Notes: generated by a model not told the origin, from the letters alone. Positions 26,881 to 35,361 are shown, numbered from the stretch's first letter. The stretch: DNA of 64,000 bases from Psychroserpens luteus (GCF_015319355.1 NZ_JADILU010000004.1:186001-250000), one strand, 5' to 3'. A program made the numbers and translations.

Positions 26881-27433
26881 CTTCTAATTGAAAGCAAAGA
26901 CTGGCACGTTTTAATCCAAAAATGCGTCCGTTTTTCGCTTCGTAGTTATTATATATTTTTCCGTTTTCTCTCCAAGCTTTTTGTAAGCCTTCTTCTTTAC
27001 CATTAACGATGGTCATTTGTTTAAACAGATTTCCTGATTTATACCATTGTTTTTGAATTCCGTTGACAATGCCATTATTATAGTTAGCTTCGGAACGTAA
27101 ATTTCCGTTTTTCCACCAAGATTTTGCAATTCCTTGTTGAAGCCCATTATCATAATTTGCTTCAAAACTTAGAGTTCCATCTGCAAACCACTTTCGGTAT
27201 AGTCCATGACGTTTGCCATTTTTATACTCGATGGTTTCAGCCTTTAGAATTTCAGAATAAAAAACCTCTGAAATACCAGTAAAGGGTTGATTATTATAAT
27301 ACATCAACCCTAAATTTGGATTTAACTCTAACTCACTCTTATTAATCGTAATATAATTTATTGTACTTATTGCAGCTTCTGCAAGCGCCATAGGTTGCTG
27401 TGTTTCCTTTTGACAGGAAACAATGATCAACAT
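26861..27433 (-). CDS. YwqK/MORN-type repeat lipoprotein
   Basis: The domain consists of five or more tandem MORN-like repeats (YKNGKRHGLYRKWFADG, YDNGLQQGIAKSWWKNG, YNNGIVNGIQKQWYKSG and so on), the YwqK-type antitoxin fold found widely as exported proteins. The start is unclear. A lipoprotein signal NKTFFCISMLIIVSC is visible, but its first good Met (27433) leaves only MLIIVSC before the cysteine. Upstream, the frame overlaps the YHYH gene for about 150 bases with no canonical start near the lysine. Either a non-standard start codon is used just after the YHYH stop codon, or the signal is short. Its role is unknown. Confidence 0.65.
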   Translation of the reverse strand: MLIIVSCQKETQQPMALAEAAISTINYITINKSELELNPNLGLMYYNNQPFTGISEVFYSEILKAETIEYKNGKRHGLYRKWFADGTLSFEANYDNGLQQGIAKSWWKNGNLRSEANYNNGIVNGIQKQWYKSGNLFKQMTIVNGKEEGLQKAWRENGKIYNNYEAKNGRIFGLKRASLCFQLEDEIVQN

Positions 27434-27452
27434 ACTTATACAAAAGAATGTT

Positions 27453-28556
27453 TTATTGAATATTACTTGGAGTTCCTTGATAATCACCTGGGAATAAGAT
27501 ATAATATGCATTAAGGTATAATTCATTTTGAATATGATAATGATATTCTGAAGCACCATCACTATGTTGAGTTGTACTTGTGTGACCTCCAGAAGCATCT
27601 AAATCTGTTGGATATGTAGATATTGAGTTACATTTTCTTCCGTAGATAAAAAATCCGTCAGCAATAATCCCAATGAGCTCCTCATCATCGTTAGACCATG
27701 CTTTTGTTTCTAAATGATAATGGTAACTCTGTGGTCCTGTATGTGCAGCTGTGTAATCTAATGATCCAACAGCGTTGTCTAAAGGAATATTTGGTCCTTC
27801 TTCGTCATTATAAATCATAGAACCAGAGATTGCAATACCTATTGCGCCAAGCCCTGTTGCTGATGAGCTAGATGCTAATGCAGGATTTGCAGAAACAGTT
27901 AATGAATAAGACCCATTAAAATCGTCTATATTTCCTGGAGCCATTTGGTCGTATGATGTTACCGTTGGAGCAACCCATAAAGGATGATTAGAACTTGATA
28001 CTGTTGTCATACTGTTGCCTTCAGGCCCAACAATAGTTCGAGAAGTTGTATTAGACCAATATGGTGAAGTGTGATTTGGTAAACCATTACTTTCTATCAC
28101 AACATTAGAACCGCTTAACATGATAGTTGTATTATCTGTATCAAACTCTGCAAAAGCTAAGTGCAATGTATTTTCTACAGTTTCGTCACTTGTAGTAAAA
28201 CTGAAAGATACTGTTGTATTTCCTCCATTACCATCTGAAGCTATAACAGTTCCTGAATATAATGTCAAAGCATCTAAACCAGAAAATGCATAGGTTTGAG
28301 CAGATAGATTGGCAGCTTCTTCAGATCCATCTAAATTTACTGTATATGTTACAATATCTCCATCATCATCTGTTGCTTGTGTCCAGCTTATTGTAGCTCC
28401 AGTTTCTGAAGTTGAACTCACTGTAATTGTAAAAGTTGAAGGTGCTTGATTCTCTGTATTTCCATCGCCATCATTAGAATCATCATCACTTGTACAAGCA
28501 TAAAATGCTGTTGATAGTGATAAGATCACCAATAAAATTTTAAAATAGTTTTTCAT
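27453..28556 (-). CDS. YHYH-domain lipoprotein with fibronectin type III domain
   Basis: This 367-residue lipoprotein has a signal ending AFYAC. A fibronectin type III domain (~40-125: PSTFTITVSSTSETGATISWTQA) follows, then a YHYH domain of about 240 residues with two motifs, QSYHYHLET and SEYHYHIQN, and IGIIADGFFIYGRK in between. It is the third subtype in the cluster, lacking the GPWCP and CVECLP stretches of the two-motif form. It is preceded by the sigma-motif promoter P5, 35 bases upstream of its ATG, and leads a unit with the MORN and SCO genes. Confidence 0.85.
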   Translation of the reverse strand: MKNYFKILLVILSLSTAFYACTSDDDSNDGDGNTENQAPSTFTITVSSTSETGATISWTQATDDDGDIVTYTVNLDGSEEAANLSAQTYAFSGLDALTLYSGTVIASDGNGGNTTVSFSFTTSDETVENTLHLAFAEFDTDNTTIMLSGSNVVIESNGLPNHTSPYWSNTTSRTIVGPEGNSMTTVSSSNHPLWVAPTVTSYDQMAPGNIDDFNGSYSLTVSANPALASSSSATGLGAIGIAISGSMIYNDEEGPNIPLDNAVGSLDYTAAHTGPQSYHYHLETKAWSNDDEELIGIIADGFFIYGRKCNSISTYPTDLDASGGHTSTTQHSDGASEYHYHIQNELYLNAYYILFPGDYQGTPSNIQ

Positions 28557-28590
28557 TTATTATTGTATTAATTAGTTATTGTTATATCTA

Positions 28591-28618
28591 TAGATGCGGT
28601 TTTAAAAAAAAACTTGCG
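28591..28618 (-). promoter_or_regulatory. Predicted ECF promoter P5 (YHYH-FN3 / MORN / SCO unit)
   Basis: On the - strand CGCAAGTT (28611-28618), 14 bases, CATCTA (28591-28596). The -35 box begins just before the stop codon of the YHYH-EF gene at 28632. Confidence 0.85.
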
Positions 28619-28631
28619 CATCATTGAAAAA

Positions 28632-29741
28632 TTAATTTCGTCCTCTAGGTTTTTGACCTTGTTGTCTTGGTGTATTTTTTAATTCTTCTTTTGTTAGGTA
28701 TCCATCGTCGTTAGCATCAACTTTTGAAAAACTTTCAGCTAATGGTCCTTTAACTTCTTTTTGCGACAGTTTACCATCGTTATTCTCATCCATTTGTTCA
28801 AATAATTGATCAATATTTAGACGACCTCCTTGCCCTTGCTCACCTCTTGGTGGACCTTGTTGTTCTTGTGAAACTTCACCCATTAAACAACGACTTACAT
28901 AAGGAAACTCTGCAGTTACTAAATACATATATTTTCCATTTAATGTAATTCCGTTGCACTCATCTAAATCTCCAGAACCTTCTACAAATTCAAAATCTGA
29001 AGTATAAGTACCATCATGATGTCCGCCAACTGATACATCTATAGAAGTATGTGGATTTTCGTAAGTACAATCTTCACCTTCTCTATCGCCATTAACTGCA
29101 GTGAAACTTGGTTTATACTTGCCACTTTTTGAGTAATACATAGGGAAACCATCATGAGCAAAACCAACATGAACTAGATCTTCTCCAGTATCAAATTTTT
29201 CAATTACAGAAGTTGGTGTACCGTGATAATGGTAAGCTCCAGTTGGCTGTACATGTGCATGATTAAAATCTAATCCTAAATCAATCACGTCTTGAAAAGC
29301 TTCTACTCTATAATTTTCTCCTGTGTCACAAATAACAACCTCAGCTGTTCCTGGCTCAAATTTAATCCCGTTTAATGCGATTCCTGGTTCTCTAATCCAT
29401 TCTGATTTTCCTGTGTATTTTGGGTTTACTGGAAATGTATAGGTTTCGTTATGTGATGAAATAGTATTTGGATTTCCTGGATTTGGAAAATCGCCAGTTT
29501 TATGATTTGGCAACGCATTTGTTACCATCGTTCTAGTATTACCTTTAACCGTTACAGTGGTTTTAGTTCCATAAACATTATCATTTAAAGCATAAGACCC
29601 AAAATAATCATTATGACTATGCGAACTTTCACCATCATGTGAATGCTCTTCATGACTATGCTCTGTTGTGTTTTTCTGGCTATTGCAACTTAACATTACA
29701 GCTAAAGCTACAAAACCGATAATATGTTTTAAATTTTTCAT
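28632..29741 (-). CDS. YHYH-domain lipoprotein with C-terminal EF-hand pair
   Basis: This 369-residue protein has a signal ending AVMLSC and a His-rich linker (HSHEEHSHDGESSHSH, ~28-45). A single-motif YHYH domain with NHAHVQPTGAYHYHGTP and VGFAHDGFPMYYS follows. The C-terminal ~65 residues carry the EF-hand pair DENNDGKLSQKE and DANDDGYLTKEE, ending in a basic QGQKPRGRN tail. The same EF-hand pair is N-terminal in the protein at 22402-23598 and free-standing at 34482-34760. The His-rich linker looks like a metal scavenger. It is the last gene of the P4 unit. Confidence 0.88.
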   Translation of the reverse strand: MKNLKHIIGFVALAVMLSCNSQKNTTEHSHEEHSHDGESSHSHNDYFGSYALNDNVYGTKTTVTVKGNTRTMVTNALPNHKTGDFPNPGNPNTISSHNETYTFPVNPKYTGKSEWIREPGIALNGIKFEPGTAEVVICDTGENYRVEAFQDVIDLGLDFNHAHVQPTGAYHYHGTPTSVIEKFDTGEDLVHVGFAHDGFPMYYSKSGKYKPSFTAVNGDREGEDCTYENPHTSIDVSVGGHHDGTYTSDFEFVEGSGDLDECNGITLNGKYMYLVTAEFPYVSRCLMGEVSQEQQGPPRGEQGQGGRLNIDQLFEQMDENNDGKLSQKEVKGPLAESFSKVDANDDGYLTKEELKNTPRQQGQKPRGRN

Positions 29742-29762
29742 TTTATATCTTAGTTATTAAGT

Positions 29763-30290
29763 CTAATCTCTTTGTTTTCTTTTCTTGTTATTCATTTTAG
29801 AATAAAAAACTTTTAACTCTTCTAAGTCAAGTTCATGATCCTTATTGGTATCAATATTTTCAAACTCTAATAAAAGTTGTCGATTATTTTTTGCTGCAAC
29901 TTCCAATTCATTTAATGTACCATCACCATTATCATCAACTTGCTTAATTATTTTTTCTGCGGAAATCTTTTTGGGTTTACTATTATCTAAAGAAGCTTCA
30001 AGCTCTTCTAGATTAATAACTTCATCTCCATTAGTATCAATTTCATCAAAGTCTTCTGAAATCTTTCCTCTCTTATCTTGTGATGCTTCGTCTTTATCTA
30101 TGACACTATCTTTGTTTAAGTCAAGCTTTGATAAAATTTCTGAAGCGTCTGGCTTATTACCTTTCTCTTGACCTCTACCTTGACCTCTTCCACCACCTTG
30201 ACCACCTCCAGGAGGTCCTTGAGCGAAAACGCTAAAACATAATAAAAATGAAAAAAGAGTTATCGTTGTTTTTATATTATTGTTTTTCAT
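29763..30290 (-). CDS. Exported protein with four EF-hands
   Basis: This 175-residue protein has a signal peptide ending SVFAQ, a Gly/Gln/Arg-rich linker (GPPGGGQGGGRGQGRGQ), and four EF-hand loops: DLNKDSVIDKDE, DTNGDEVINLEE, DDNGDGTLNELE and DTNKDHELDLEE. Several loops keep the Asp/Asn at positions 1, 3, 5 and the Glu at 12 needed for calcium. It is probably a secreted calcium-binding protein. Its start overlaps the end of the upstream gene by 14 bases, so the two are translationally coupled. No T9SS tail is present. Confidence 0.88.
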   Translation of the reverse strand: MKNNNIKTTITLFSFLLCFSVFAQGPPGGGQGGGRGQGRGQEKGNKPDASEILSKLDLNKDSVIDKDEASQDKRGKISEDFDEIDTNGDEVINLEELEASLDNSKPKKISAEKIIKQVDDNGDGTLNELEVAAKNNRQLLLEFENIDTNKDHELDLEELKVFYSKMNNKKRKQRD

Positions 30291-30897
30291 TTTTTCTTGA
30301 GATTATAATTTTTGACAAAAAGGCTACAGCTAAAATTCCGAAGAGAATAAAAAAGAGATTAGGTGAGAAAACACTTGCTTCGTTATTAGCTTCTACTACA
30401 AATTTGTTAGCTTCCGTATTAAGATTTAGAGTATGATTGTTTTTATTGTTTAAGACAAAATGCTCACGATCAAAGCCCTCTTTTAAAAGTATTAAAGCAC
30501 TTTGATTGTTATAAATATCTTGAAATGCACTGTTTTTAAATGTTATGGATTTTATTTCTGAAGGCACACCAAAAACTTCAAAAACCACTTTAGTTTCGTG
30601 ACCTAGTTTTACAATTCCTGAACTTAATGTGATGGTTTGATTATCATTAATTGTAATATCTAAATTATTTTTAATGTGTTCAATAACCATTTGCTGAAAC
30701 TCTTCTAGTGTTTTGTAAGGTGTTTCAGCAAAGTGTGTTCTTACCTCTTGCTGAAAAGCGGTTAGTGACGCGCTAATTTGCAAGACCCAAGTGCTGTCTT
30801 CCTTTTCTACCAACATTGTAGTTGACGACGCTGGTTGATGTGCATTCATTGATATACCAATCAATAGGAAAACGACTATTATAAATTTTTGAAGCAT
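30277..30897 (-). CDS. Exported protein with C-terminal membrane anchor (paralogue of 20730-21305)
   Basis: The 206-residue protein has a signal peptide ending SMNAH, a soluble domain of about 150 residues and one C-terminal membrane segment (PNLFFILFGILAVAFLSKIII) followed by a basic tail RKNEKQ. This is the same layout as the protein at 20730-21305, which also lies immediately next to a YHYH gene. It probably faces the periplasm from the inner membrane. I do not recognise a family. Its end overlaps the start of the four-EF-hand gene, and it lies 36 bases after the YHYH gene of the P4 unit. Confidence 0.65.
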   Translation of the reverse strand: MLQKFIIVVFLLIGISMNAHQPASSTTMLVEKEDSTWVLQISASLTAFQQEVRTHFAETPYKTLEEFQQMVIEHIKNNLDITINDNQTITLSSGIVKLGHETKVVFEVFGVPSEIKSITFKNSAFQDIYNNQSALILLKEGFDREHFVLNNKNNHTLNLNTEANKFVVEANNEASVFSPNLFFILFGILAVAFLSKIIISRKNEKQ

Positions 30898-30933
30898 AAT
30901 GATGTGTTTTGAATAAATGATTTTATAAGGCTT

Positions 30934-31932
30934 TTAATTTGTTGCGTATGCACCTTTTAAACCATTTATAAAATTATTGTTACCAGCTTCATCTACATGA
31001 TAGTGGTATCCACGAGTATCATCTGTATGACCAAGTAAGGTATCCAAATCTGCATATTCATTACCATCTGCATCCAGATGCTCAAAAATACCATGTCCAT
31101 CTAAAGCGTAACCAATTAAAGCAGCATGACCATCTGTTTGTTCTATTTTAGTACTAAAGCCAGTTGCAGCATGGTAATGGTAACCTTGATTTACATTAAT
31201 ATGTCCTCCAGCATCATCAAATGGTGCCAAAGTATATGCACCAAGAATATTATCTACAGGTGCTGGTGCAGAAAACTCAATACCATTTAATGCTATTCCT
31301 CGAGTTGAAGGCGCAGTGTTCATTGGCCCACCTGGTCCTGTAGCAAATAGTGTAGCGCTATCTTGAAGTACTGGAGTTATAGGTATAAGCCACGTTTGTG
31401 TTAAATTAGCTACGTAAGAAGGTAAGCACTCTACACAGAAATTTTCATATTCTGCTCCTACATTAGGATTTGCTGCATTAGTACAATCTTCTTCGGTATC
31501 TGTAACAAAAATATCACCATTAGCATCATACATTAACCAATTGGTATCATTGTAAAAAGTTGCCATGTTTTGTACAAAAGCACCATCTACATCGTAAACT
31601 TGGCCACCTTCTAACCAGATTCCTCCTGCTGAAGCATCATCTGCAATATTATCTGGACACCAAGGTCCAACAGTATGATCTGTAGGTATACTACTCGTAA
31701 CAATTTGATAGCAATCTCCAGTTGTTCCATCTGATAATGTACAAGGAACAGTTGTAATAGTTACAGACCCATCTGCTGTTGTGAAGAAGGATGCATCAAC
31801 ATCAACTATTGTTACATCTACATTATCATCGTCATCGTTAGTATTATCATCATCGCTAGTACAAGAGAAGCTAACTGTTATAATACTAAATACTAGAAAT
31901 AGTTTTGAAATTTTATAGACTCGTTTTTTCAT
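30934..31932 (-). CDS. YHYH-domain lipoprotein, two-motif type
   Basis: This 332-residue lipoprotein has a signal ending VSFSC and a long Asp/Asn-rich linker. Its YHYH domain is the two-motif kind: GPWCPDNIADDASAGGIW, NFCVECLPSYV, QGYHYHAATG and RGYHYHVDEAG. It is close to the protein at 22402-23598 over that whole part but has no EF-hands. The shared Cys pattern (GPWC, ENFCVEC) suggests disulfides or a metal centre in the mature domain. It is the first gene after promoter P4 and leads a four-gene unit. Confidence 0.87.
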   Translation of the reverse strand: MKKRVYKISKLFLVFSIITVSFSCTSDDDNTNDDDDNVDVTIVDVDASFFTTADGSVTITTVPCTLSDGTTGDCYQIVTSSIPTDHTVGPWCPDNIADDASAGGIWLEGGQVYDVDGAFVQNMATFYNDTNWLMYDANGDIFVTDTEEDCTNAANPNVGAEYENFCVECLPSYVANLTQTWLIPITPVLQDSATLFATGPGGPMNTAPSTRGIALNGIEFSAPAPVDNILGAYTLAPFDDAGGHINVNQGYHYHAATGFSTKIEQTDGHAALIGYALDGHGIFEHLDADGNEYADLDTLLGHTDDTRGYHYHVDEAGNNNFINGLKGAYATN

Positions 31933-31966
31933 TTTAAATTAGTTTTATTATTTGCAATTTTATATT

Positions 31967-31994
31967 TAGATGTGTATTTGTAAAAAAACTTGCG
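31967..31994 (-). promoter_or_regulatory. Predicted ECF promoter P4 (YHYH / 30277 / EF-hand / YHYH-EF unit)
   Basis: On the - strand CGCAAGTT (31987-31994), 14 bases, CATCTA (31967-31972), 35 bases before the first ATG of the unit. Confidence 0.85.
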
Positions 31995-32008
31995 ATTCAT
32001 ATTACTTT

Positions 32009-32761
32009 TTATTGATTACCTAATTCTTTATTAAGTTTAAAAGCAATCATTTGAGTTTTATCTCTTAAATTATTACTAATTATTAACTGACTTTCAGTTT
32101 GTAACAACCTGTCAACCAATACATTTTGATATTCTCTGTTATTCAATAATTCTATATAATCAGATTGTTTTGACATAGATTGTGTTTTACCGTATTTTAA
32201 TTCGCGAGTTAAAAGAATATCAATTAGAGATACATAAGATTCTATTGCTGGCTGTAAGCGGTTAATAACAATGTTCTCTATTTTTGCTTCCTGTTTTTCA
32301 AAACCATTTAATTCATTTGGGTATGAAGCGATTAAATCTCTTAACAAATCACTTTCAATAAACTCAAATTTATTTGTACTACTCACTGAATTTATAGCTC
32401 CACTTTGTAATTTAGTAGCTTTGTAATTCACATTAATAATCACTTCTTTTATGTCTTCTGTTAATTCTTGATCTTCAGCTCGTATAATCTTTATGGTATT
32501 TTGTATGGATTGAATATTTTGAGCATATCCAACAATTGAAGAATCTAATAGTTTTAAATTTGTATTTAATTCTTCATTTAAACTTTGGTATATTTTTAAT
32601 TCTACAATTCTATTTTTTCTTACTTCATTTAAACTATTAATTTTCCAAGCAATTAATATCCCAATAACGATCAATACAATTTCCCCAAAAGCATAAACAA
32701 AGTAACTTTTAGTTTTGCCTGAAGCCAATAATGTTCTTCTAAGTTTTCTGAATATTTTCAT
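32009..32761 (-). CDS. DUF6090-like membrane protein
   Basis: This 250-residue protein begins with a basic amphipathic stretch (MKIFRKLRRTLLASGKTKSYFVYAFGEI), then one membrane segment (IVLIVIGILIAWKI), then about 200 residues of helical, charged sequence with no motif. The opening RKLRRTLL plus YAFGEIVLIVIGILIAWKINSLNE is the signature of the DUF6090 proteins that are abundant in flavobacteria. Its function is unknown. It sits between the CotH gene and promoter P4 with no sigma-motif site of its own, so it may come from read-through or a separate promoter. Confidence 0.78.
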   Translation of the reverse strand: MKIFRKLRRTLLASGKTKSYFVYAFGEIVLIVIGILIAWKINSLNEVRKNRIVELKIYQSLNEELNTNLKLLDSSIVGYAQNIQSIQNTIKIIRAEDQELTEDIKEVIINVNYKATKLQSGAINSVSSTNKFEFIESDLLRDLIASYPNELNGFEKQEAKIENIVINRLQPAIESYVSLIDILLTRELKYGKTQSMSKQSDYIELLNNREYQNVLVDRLLQTESQLIISNNLRDKTQMIAFKLNKELGNQ

Positions 32762-32811
32762 CGTTTACAATGATTTTAGAGTATTTAACTTTGACAGTTA
32801 TTATTAACATA

Positions 32812-32843
32812 AAAGCTCCATGCCTTTTACCACATGAAGCCTT
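32812..32843 (-). terminator. Terminator after the second CotH gene
   Basis: AAAGCTCCATG and CATGAAGCCTTT pair with two mismatches around a 12-base loop. It resembles the other AAGCTT-core hairpins in this cluster but is less perfect. Confidence 0.6.
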
Positions 32844-32878
32844 TACCACCAATCAATCAAAACTTCTTTTATGAAAAA

Positions 32879-34303
32879 TTAATTTAAATAATCACTTACT
32901 GCAGCTGCGCGAGAAGCTACATGAGAATTTAATTCGTTAACTGCTATTTGAAACTCTGAGCTATTATTTAAGAAAGAATAACCTGTAATCTCTGATGTTG
33001 CATAAGGCTCTATCAATGCAGAATACGTTGCATATAGTGACTGTATATTATTAACATTAAATGCATCATCAACAACTTCTTGAATATAAGTATCGTATTG
33101 TGTTTTATATACAGAATCTTGATACAAATACCCTATCAAAGGCCAATCTGAAGCATTTAATTCAGAAAAATCTAACGAAAGTGATCCACCCATTTTACCT
33201 AATTGCAAAGACTCATTATTATCCCAAGGAATCCACGTTAATTTACTTGTATCTGGATCATTATATAAAAAGTAATTATGCGTCATTTTACCATAAGTAT
33301 CCCAATTTTGAATAACTGTATTAACTGCTAAATATTTTAAAAACACATCTGTATCTAAAACAGCTTCTAAATTTGTTCTCCACGCTGCAGCATCTGTTGT
33401 TCTAGATGCATCATTTAAAATAGTAAACAAACTAGCTACATCAGAGAAATCTGCATCACTTTCATTTGTTTTCTTTACATATTCATCTTCATCATAAGTT
33501 CCTGCTGAAAAACTAGCTGCATCTCCATCTGGCTTGTATAAATTACCATCATCGCTAGAAAATTGTTCATCTAAAACAGTATCATCTACTTCTTCTACTA
33601 AAGTATATAAACCAAAATATTGTGGTCCATCTCCATGATCTACATATAAAGTATAAAAAGCAGTATGAGAAGCTACTAATCCAGCATTTCTAAACACATC
33701 TGTAGCTACTTTTTCTCGTAACATAGATTTGTCGTCAAAATTATTTTTAAGACTCAGTTTCTTAAAACCGTAAAAACGCTGATTATCAATTTGTGGATAA
33801 TCGTCTTCAAACTCATCAAAATCTAATTTGAATGATAGTTTTAAGATCCCATTTTGCCAACTTGTTTGTAAACTAGAGTTTCCTTTAAATCTTACACCTA
33901 CTCTGTACCATTCTAATCCATTATAAAACACTTCAGCAGGAACAAAAACAGGATTCACATCTGAATCTACTGAACCTACTCCTGGCCCACCACCAGATCC
34001 AAATGTTCCATAAAGACTGGTCATATCATCAAGCATACTTTGCCAACGCGCTTCAGTAATAACGATATCTAACCTCTTTACTGCATTATCTTCAAAAACT
34101 TCATCAAAATCTGGGTCTGCATCATTACTATGAGTTGCTGTAGTCCAGTCTGTAGCTTCAAAATCTGTATCAAGAATCTCTACGTTTTCTTCTTCTGTTA
34201 TAATAGAATCATCATCATTAGTACACCCATTAAAAGTTGATAATGATGTACCAAAAATTAGTATGATGAAAAATATATTAATGCTTTTTTTAATTGTACT
34301 CAT
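32879..34303 (-). CDS. CotH-family secreted kinase, lipoprotein form
   Basis: This 474-residue protein has a lipoprotein signal ending STFNGC and a CotH kinase-like domain filling the rest: RLDIVITEARWQSML, GVRFKGNSSLQTSW, LSFKLDFDEFED, GLYTLVEEVDDTVL, and the metal-binding IPWDNNESLQLG. It lacks the lamin-tail and T9SS domains of the other CotH protein, so it should stay lipid-anchored. Two CotH proteins in one cluster suggest two substrate sets or a membrane-bound and a surface form. The sigma motif is not found upstream; it may be read from P3. Confidence 0.88.
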   Translation of the reverse strand: MSTIKKSINIFFIILIFGTSLSTFNGCTNDDDSIITEEENVEILDTDFEATDWTTATHSNDADPDFDEVFEDNAVKRLDIVITEARWQSMLDDMTSLYGTFGSGGGPGVGSVDSDVNPVFVPAEVFYNGLEWYRVGVRFKGNSSLQTSWQNGILKLSFKLDFDEFEDDYPQIDNQRFYGFKKLSLKNNFDDKSMLREKVATDVFRNAGLVASHTAFYTLYVDHGDGPQYFGLYTLVEEVDDTVLDEQFSSDDGNLYKPDGDAASFSAGTYDEDEYVKKTNESDADFSDVASLFTILNDASRTTDAAAWRTNLEAVLDTDVFLKYLAVNTVIQNWDTYGKMTHNYFLYNDPDTSKLTWIPWDNNESLQLGKMGGSLSLDFSELNASDWPLIGYLYQDSVYKTQYDTYIQEVVDDAFNVNNIQSLYATYSALIEPYATSEITGYSFLNNSSEFQIAVNELNSHVASRAAAVSDYLN

Positions 34304-34374
34304 TTTTTTATTTTTTTATTTTGATAATCAATGCTATGTGCGAGTTTTAATATTTTTTAAACATTTGCTAATTA

Positions 34375-34402
34375 AAAGCTTCATGATTTCTCACGAAGCC
34401 TT
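34375..34402 (-). terminator. Hairpin between the EF-hand gene and the CotH gene
   Basis: AAAGCTTC / GAAGCCTTT stem with one mismatch around a 12-base loop. It may be a partial terminator, since no clear promoter is found for the CotH gene that follows. Confidence 0.55.
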
Positions 34403-34481
34403 TGACAAACAAATTACTAATCAACCAATCAAATCAAAAATCTTTGGACTAACTCAAATTCTTGTTTCTATATAAGTTTAA

Positions 34482-34760
34482 TTATTTCTCTCTTCTTTTA
34501 GGTTTAGGTGCTTTTTCAAATTCTTTTTTTGAAATAAAGCCATCTTCATCTGTATCAATAGTTTTAAATTCATCTTTCAATGGCCCTTTCACTTCATCTT
34601 TTGAAAGTTGACCATCTTCGTCTTTATCCATCTCTTTTAATAACTCCTTAAACGTTGGTGGTTTTTTACCTTGTCTATCTTGTTGTGCAAAAGAATAACT
34701 TGACATAAATAATCCTAAACCAAATACTAATACTGCTGTTTTTAATGTGAACCTTTTCAT
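34482..34760 (-). CDS. Small exported EF-hand pair protein
   Basis: The 92-residue protein has a signal peptide ending SSYSFAQ, leaving about 65 mature residues that are little more than an EF-hand pair, DKDEDGQLSKDE and DTDEDGFISKKE, and a basic tail KAPKPKRREK. The same unit is fused to YHYH domains at 22402 and 28632, including the phrases VKGPL and DGxxxKxE. It has its own sigma-motif promoter (P3) and hairpin, so it is dosed separately. It probably senses or buffers calcium outside the cell. Confidence 0.9.
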   Translation of the reverse strand: MKRFTLKTAVLVFGLGLFMSSYSFAQQDRQGKKPPTFKELLKEMDKDEDGQLSKDEVKGPLKDEFKTIDTDEDGFISKKEFEKAPKPKRREK

Positions 34761-34787
34761 CTTTTATATTTTTATGTTATATACTTT

Positions 34788-34815
34788 TAGATGTTAAAAA
34801 ACCAAAGAACTTGTG
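34788..34815 (-). promoter_or_regulatory. Predicted ECF promoter P3 (EF-hand gene)
   Basis: On the - strand CACAAGTT (34808-34815), 14 bases, CATCTA (34788-34793), 27 bases before the ATG. Confidence 0.8.
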
Positions 34816-34841
34816 GACACCTTTGTTAAATAAAACATAAA

Positions 34842-34875
34842 AAAAAGACCTTCATTTTTTGAAGGTCTTTTTAAA
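34842..34875 (-). terminator. Strong terminator after the Spy-like gene
   Basis: AAAAAAGACCTTC / GAAGGTCTTTTT stem with a seven-base T-rich loop and A/T runs at both sides. Confidence 0.85.
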
Positions 34876-34899
34876 TTTTAATGAATATATACAATTCTA

Positions 34900-35361
34900 T
34901 TATTCGGGTCTATGTGGCATTTCAGGTCCTCTATTATCAAATTCTCTTGCCTTCTTAATTATTGCACTAAATTGTTCTTTCTGTTCTTCATTGCATAACT
35001 CATATACACTTCTCAATCTAGAAAACAACTCTTTTTCTTTCTGTTGTTCTTTTTCAGAAATCACAATAATTAAACTATCAACTGAAAATTGGCTTATAGA
35101 AGTTTTAGTAATATTTTTAAATAATGCGTCTTTAGCCAATTTTATATCATCACCAACACCTCTCATTTTATTATGATGTTTTGTTTCTAATTCTTCAAAT
35201 TGTTGCAATTGGGTATCGTTGAAACCTAATTCTTTTACAATAAAATGCCCAGATTCTTTTGGTCCCTTATGATTTGGTCTTCCTAAATAATTAAATAAGA
35301 AAAAACCATTCATTATGATCAGAATAATAAGTAAAAGGTATAAAATGTTATTTTTTTTCAT
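34900..35361 (-). CDS. Spy/CnrX-like membrane-anchored sensor protein
   Basis: This 153-residue protein has an N-terminal uncleaved-looking membrane segment (NILYLLLIILIIMNGFFLF) and a helical, charged, His-bearing domain facing the periplasm: GHFIVKELGFNDTQLQQFEELETKHHNKM. It ends in EMPHRPE. This matches the periplasmic heavy-metal sensor class (CnrX/ZraP/Spy). It is the third gene of the second sigma triad, 2 bases after the 1-TM protein, and may release the sigma factor on a metal or envelope signal. Confidence 0.75.
   Translation of the reverse strand: MKKNNILYLLLIILIIMNGFFLFNYLGRPNHKGPKESGHFIVKELGFNDTQLQQFEELETKHHNKMRGVGDDIKLAKDALFKNITKTSISQFSVDSLIIVISEKEQQKEKELFSRLRSVYELCNEEQKEQFSAIIKKAREFDNRGPEMPHRPE

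Noticed and set aside
33061-33315. 84-residue + strand ORF inside the second CotH gene
   Set aside because: It is an antisense shadow of a well-supported kinase gene, with no promoter or leader of its own.
34304-34370. Possible ECF promoter before the second CotH gene (GCTATG with AACATTTGC)
   Set aside because: The spacing is far from 14 bases and the -10 box does not match CATCTA.
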